In this document: piece after piece, positions 62,255 to 64,000 of the stretch
How positions within the stretch are numbered: position 1 is the first letter of the stretch
How the letters are laid out: every line of letters starts with the position of its first letter
Made by a program: the position numbers and the translations under genes
Assembly: GCA_963803015.1 (NCBI GenBank)
Contig: CAWDKV010000004.1
Coordinates: forward strand, 186,001 to 250,000
Direction: 5' to 3'
Length of the DNA: 64,000 bases
DNA from: Berkiella sp963803015
GTDB lineage: Bacteria; Pseudomonadota; Gammaproteobacteria; Berkiellales; Berkiellaceae
Notes under the pieces: generated by a model
Told to the model about the DNA's origin: nothing
What the model saw: the letters and a program-made list of their open reading frames with translations, nothing else
Database searches by the model: none

Positions 62255-64000
62255 ATGGCAAATCCACAACTTATTCAAGAAATAGCAGAAATCATAGGCC
62301 TACATGAAGAACTGATGGGACAAGAAAAACTTGCTGATGTTTATCAGCATTTAGAACGACAAGACACGGGGATGGCGAGAGAGTTTTACAAAATAGTTAA
62401 GGCCAACAAAGATTCAAAGAATGAAAATGAAAAATTATACTATGCAGCAAACCAGGAAATAAGACTGGGCAAAAACAAACTTGAGAAAGAAAATAAAAAA
62501 TTAAATGAAGCAAACGAGGTTATAAAAAATAAAAAAGCAACAAAGGAAGAGAAAAATGCAGCATTACAAAAGAAAAGTGAGGCTGAAGGTTCAATAAAAG
62601 AAATACAAACTAAATTGGCCAAGCAACAGGAAATATATGACAGAGCCAGAGGTAAATTAGAAAGCAATACTGAAAATATAAAAACAAAACTCAGTGCGTT
62701 TTTTAAACAACATGGTATTGACATGCAACGTTTTGAAGAAAACCCAATTGAATTTATTGAAAATGTTAGAGAAGACCCCGGTCTTAAATATAACGTTGAA
62801 AAACAAATGGCTTTATACTTTTTAGTTTATTCTCATAAAGAAGGATTGCTCAAGGGATTACTTGAAAATCAAAATGAGACTCAATTTAATAATATCATTG
62901 CTGATATGCTAAATGTCCTGATGGAAGTTAAATTTACACCCGCTTACGCCATGCAGATGACCATGCCCAATTTTGATCCCTCTAATGCTCCTCGCGTTAG
63001 TTTAGATGGCGCCAGATTAGGCGATATACGATGTCAATATAGACTTGCTCAGGACTATCTGAGTCATCTTGCCTCAACAGCTGGAGAGCATGAACCTCCT
63101 CCCTATCCTTTTCCTGCGGGTACAAATAAAGAAGAGGTTATAGGATGGATTAAAAATGCAAGAGACAAAGGATACGACCCTGGACTTGCCAATATGAGCA
63201 ACTTTATTAGCAATTTTTTTGGGGCAGCGGGTGCTTATTATCAAGATGGTGTTGAAGGGCCACAAAAAAGAAGAATAGAAGAAATGAGAGATTTAGTCAA
63301 AGCTATCTCTGGAGATGAGAAAATAAATGCTTATGCTGATGAAGCATTACATCTGCAAGGTACCCCAGAACAGATTAAAAGTAAATATAAAGAAATACGA
63401 CAAGCAGCGGACGATCACCTTGTTAGAGCATATCAAGAACCGTTTAAAAAAACACCCAGCAAGGTTGACAAAGTATTAAATGGCGCCATTTTATTTTGGG
63501 AACTCACGCTTGCGCAAGGCATAAAACAAAACATACAAGAAGAGAAAACGAAAAGTAAAAGCCCTGAAGCGAAATCATTTCTTACAAGTGCAAATAATAA
63601 AATAACTACTTTAATAAATACCATTTCAACTTCTGTTAGCTTTCTTCGAGCAAGTGAGACTGCAAAAGTAGTTTCTGAGATCCAAGCTGATGCTGAAAGA
63701 AGCTCGGTATCTGATAGTTTTAAGAGTACCTTGCGTGGTTTTGGAAGCAAAGTAAAAAAGCTCCAACAGTCTGTCTTAGTTAGTTCTTCAGAAGCAACGC
63801 CTAGCCTTACGAATTTTTTTACGCTTCGGCAAAAAACCATATCAAAGACAAAGACAGACACAAAATCTGAAAACATATTTGCAGACAACCCCATCTACTC
63901 CTCAACAAGCTCTTTTGAGTCACCCCTCTATGAAACATATAAACATTCTAAAGATTCCAAAAAAGAACCTGATGCTAAAGAGCCCTCATCAACACCTGTT
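62255..64000 (+). CDS. Large coiled-coil protein, putative effector (partial)
   Basis: An open frame of 582 codons from the ATG at 62255 (AGGGAAGG just upstream) to the window edge with no stop, so the C-terminus is missing. Residues ~50-150 are a Lys/Glu/Asn-rich coiled coil (NENEKLYYAANQEIRLGK). Residues ~155-420 look globular and helical, with AMQMTMPNFDPSNAPRVSL as a distinctive stretch. The part past 520 is polar and Ser/Thr-rich, with short tyrosine motifs NPIYSS and SPLYETY. No signal peptide or known domain is seen. Size and composition resemble the other effector-like genes. The 197-bp gap upstream (62058-62254) should hold divergent promoters. Confidence 0.7.
   Translation, partial: MANPQLIQEIAEIIGLHEELMGQEKLADVYQHLERQDTGMAREFYKIVKANKDSKNENEKLYYAANQEIRLGKNKLEKENKKLNEANEVIKNKKATKEEKNAALQKKSEAEGSIKEIQTKLAKQQEIYDRARGKLESNTENIKTKLSAFFKQHGIDMQRFEENPIEFIENVREDPGLKYNVEKQMALYFLVYSHKEGLLKGLLENQNETQFNNIIADMLNVLMEVKFTPAYAMQMTMPNFDPSNAPRVSLDGARLGDIRCQYRLAQDYLSHLASTAGEHEPPPYPFPAGTNKEEVIGWIKNARDKGYDPGLANMSNFISNFFGAAGAYYQDGVEGPQKRRIEEMRDLVKAISGDEKINAYADEALHLQGTPEQIKSKYKEIRQAADDHLVRAYQEPFKKTPSKVDKVLNGAILFWELTLAQGIKQNIQEEKTKSKSPEAKSFLTSANNKITTLINTISTSVSFLRASETAKVVSEIQADAERSSVSDSFKSTLRGFGSKVKKLQQSVLVSSSEATPSLTNFFTLRQKTISKTKTDTKSENIFADNPIYSSTSSFESPLYETYKHSKDSKKEPDAKEPSSTPV

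Noticed and set aside
62440..63894. Minus-strand frames at 62440-62724 and 63433-63894
   Set aside because: Antisense to the long plus-strand coiled-coil gene that is open from 62255 to the window end; Phe/Ser-rich composition is typical of shadows of Lys/Glu-rich genes.

Overview
The window reads as chromosome of an AT-rich, host-associated gammaproteobacterium, most likely in the Legionellales (Legionella/Coxiella/Berkiella-like). Core operons keep gammaproteobacterial order: rplM-rpsI, mlaFEDCB-ibaG-murA, kdsD-lptCAB-rpoN-hpf-ptsN-rapZ, mreBCD-rng and gatCAB. Between them lie very large genes with eukaryote-like domains (protein kinase, RasGEF, CX5R phosphatase, helical repeats), typical of secreted effectors of amoeba- or cell-infecting relatives. 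The taxonomic placement is inferred from gene content; no rRNA gene is present.

Layout. 1-3.7 kb: ribosomal proteins L13/S9, a [2Fe-2S] ferredoxin, divergent glcF, a tandem inverted-repeat element and an HU-family protein with a histone H1-like tail. 3.7-9.8 kb: a 966-residue protein built of sixteen 43-residue repeats, feoAB under a Fur box, and a small peptide with a double-glycine leader. 9.9-18.2 kb (minus strand): zapE, a hydrolase, murA, ibaG, a polytopic membrane protein and the Mla lipid-transport operon. 18.5-25.8 kb (plus strand): kdsD, lptCAB, rpoN, hpf and a regulatory PTS (ptsN, hprK, rapZ, an EIIA-Man protein, HPr). 25.8-44.7 kb: four giant effector-like genes with a fatty-acid desaturase embedded among them. 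44.9-57.2 kb: serine/threonine dehydratase, pmbA/tldD, nitrilase, rng, mreBCD and gatCAB. 57.2-58.8 kb: phhA-phhB behind a tyrosine-rich leader. 58.8-60.5 kb: a tripartite hipBST toxin-antitoxin operon. 60.5-64 kb: a DUF3300 exported protein and a large coiled-coil gene that runs off the right end.

The most notable signals are these. (i) The phhA leader holds two overlapping Tyr-rich ORFs; the second has a YYYY run, and the sequence right after that run is complementary to the phhA ribosome binding site. This has the layout of a tyrosine-sensing translational attenuator. (ii) The effector cluster contains three RasGEF-like domains and two copies of a phosphatase module with the motif CTDGIDRTG, shuffled among paralogous proteins. 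(iii) The kinase-RasGEF gene appears frameshifted in an A7 run close to its 3' end. (iv) A family of short inverted-repeat elements sits just 3' of genes. (v) hipBST has three operator-like palindromes about 40 bp apart.

All calls come from reading the sequence; no database search or RNA folding was run.
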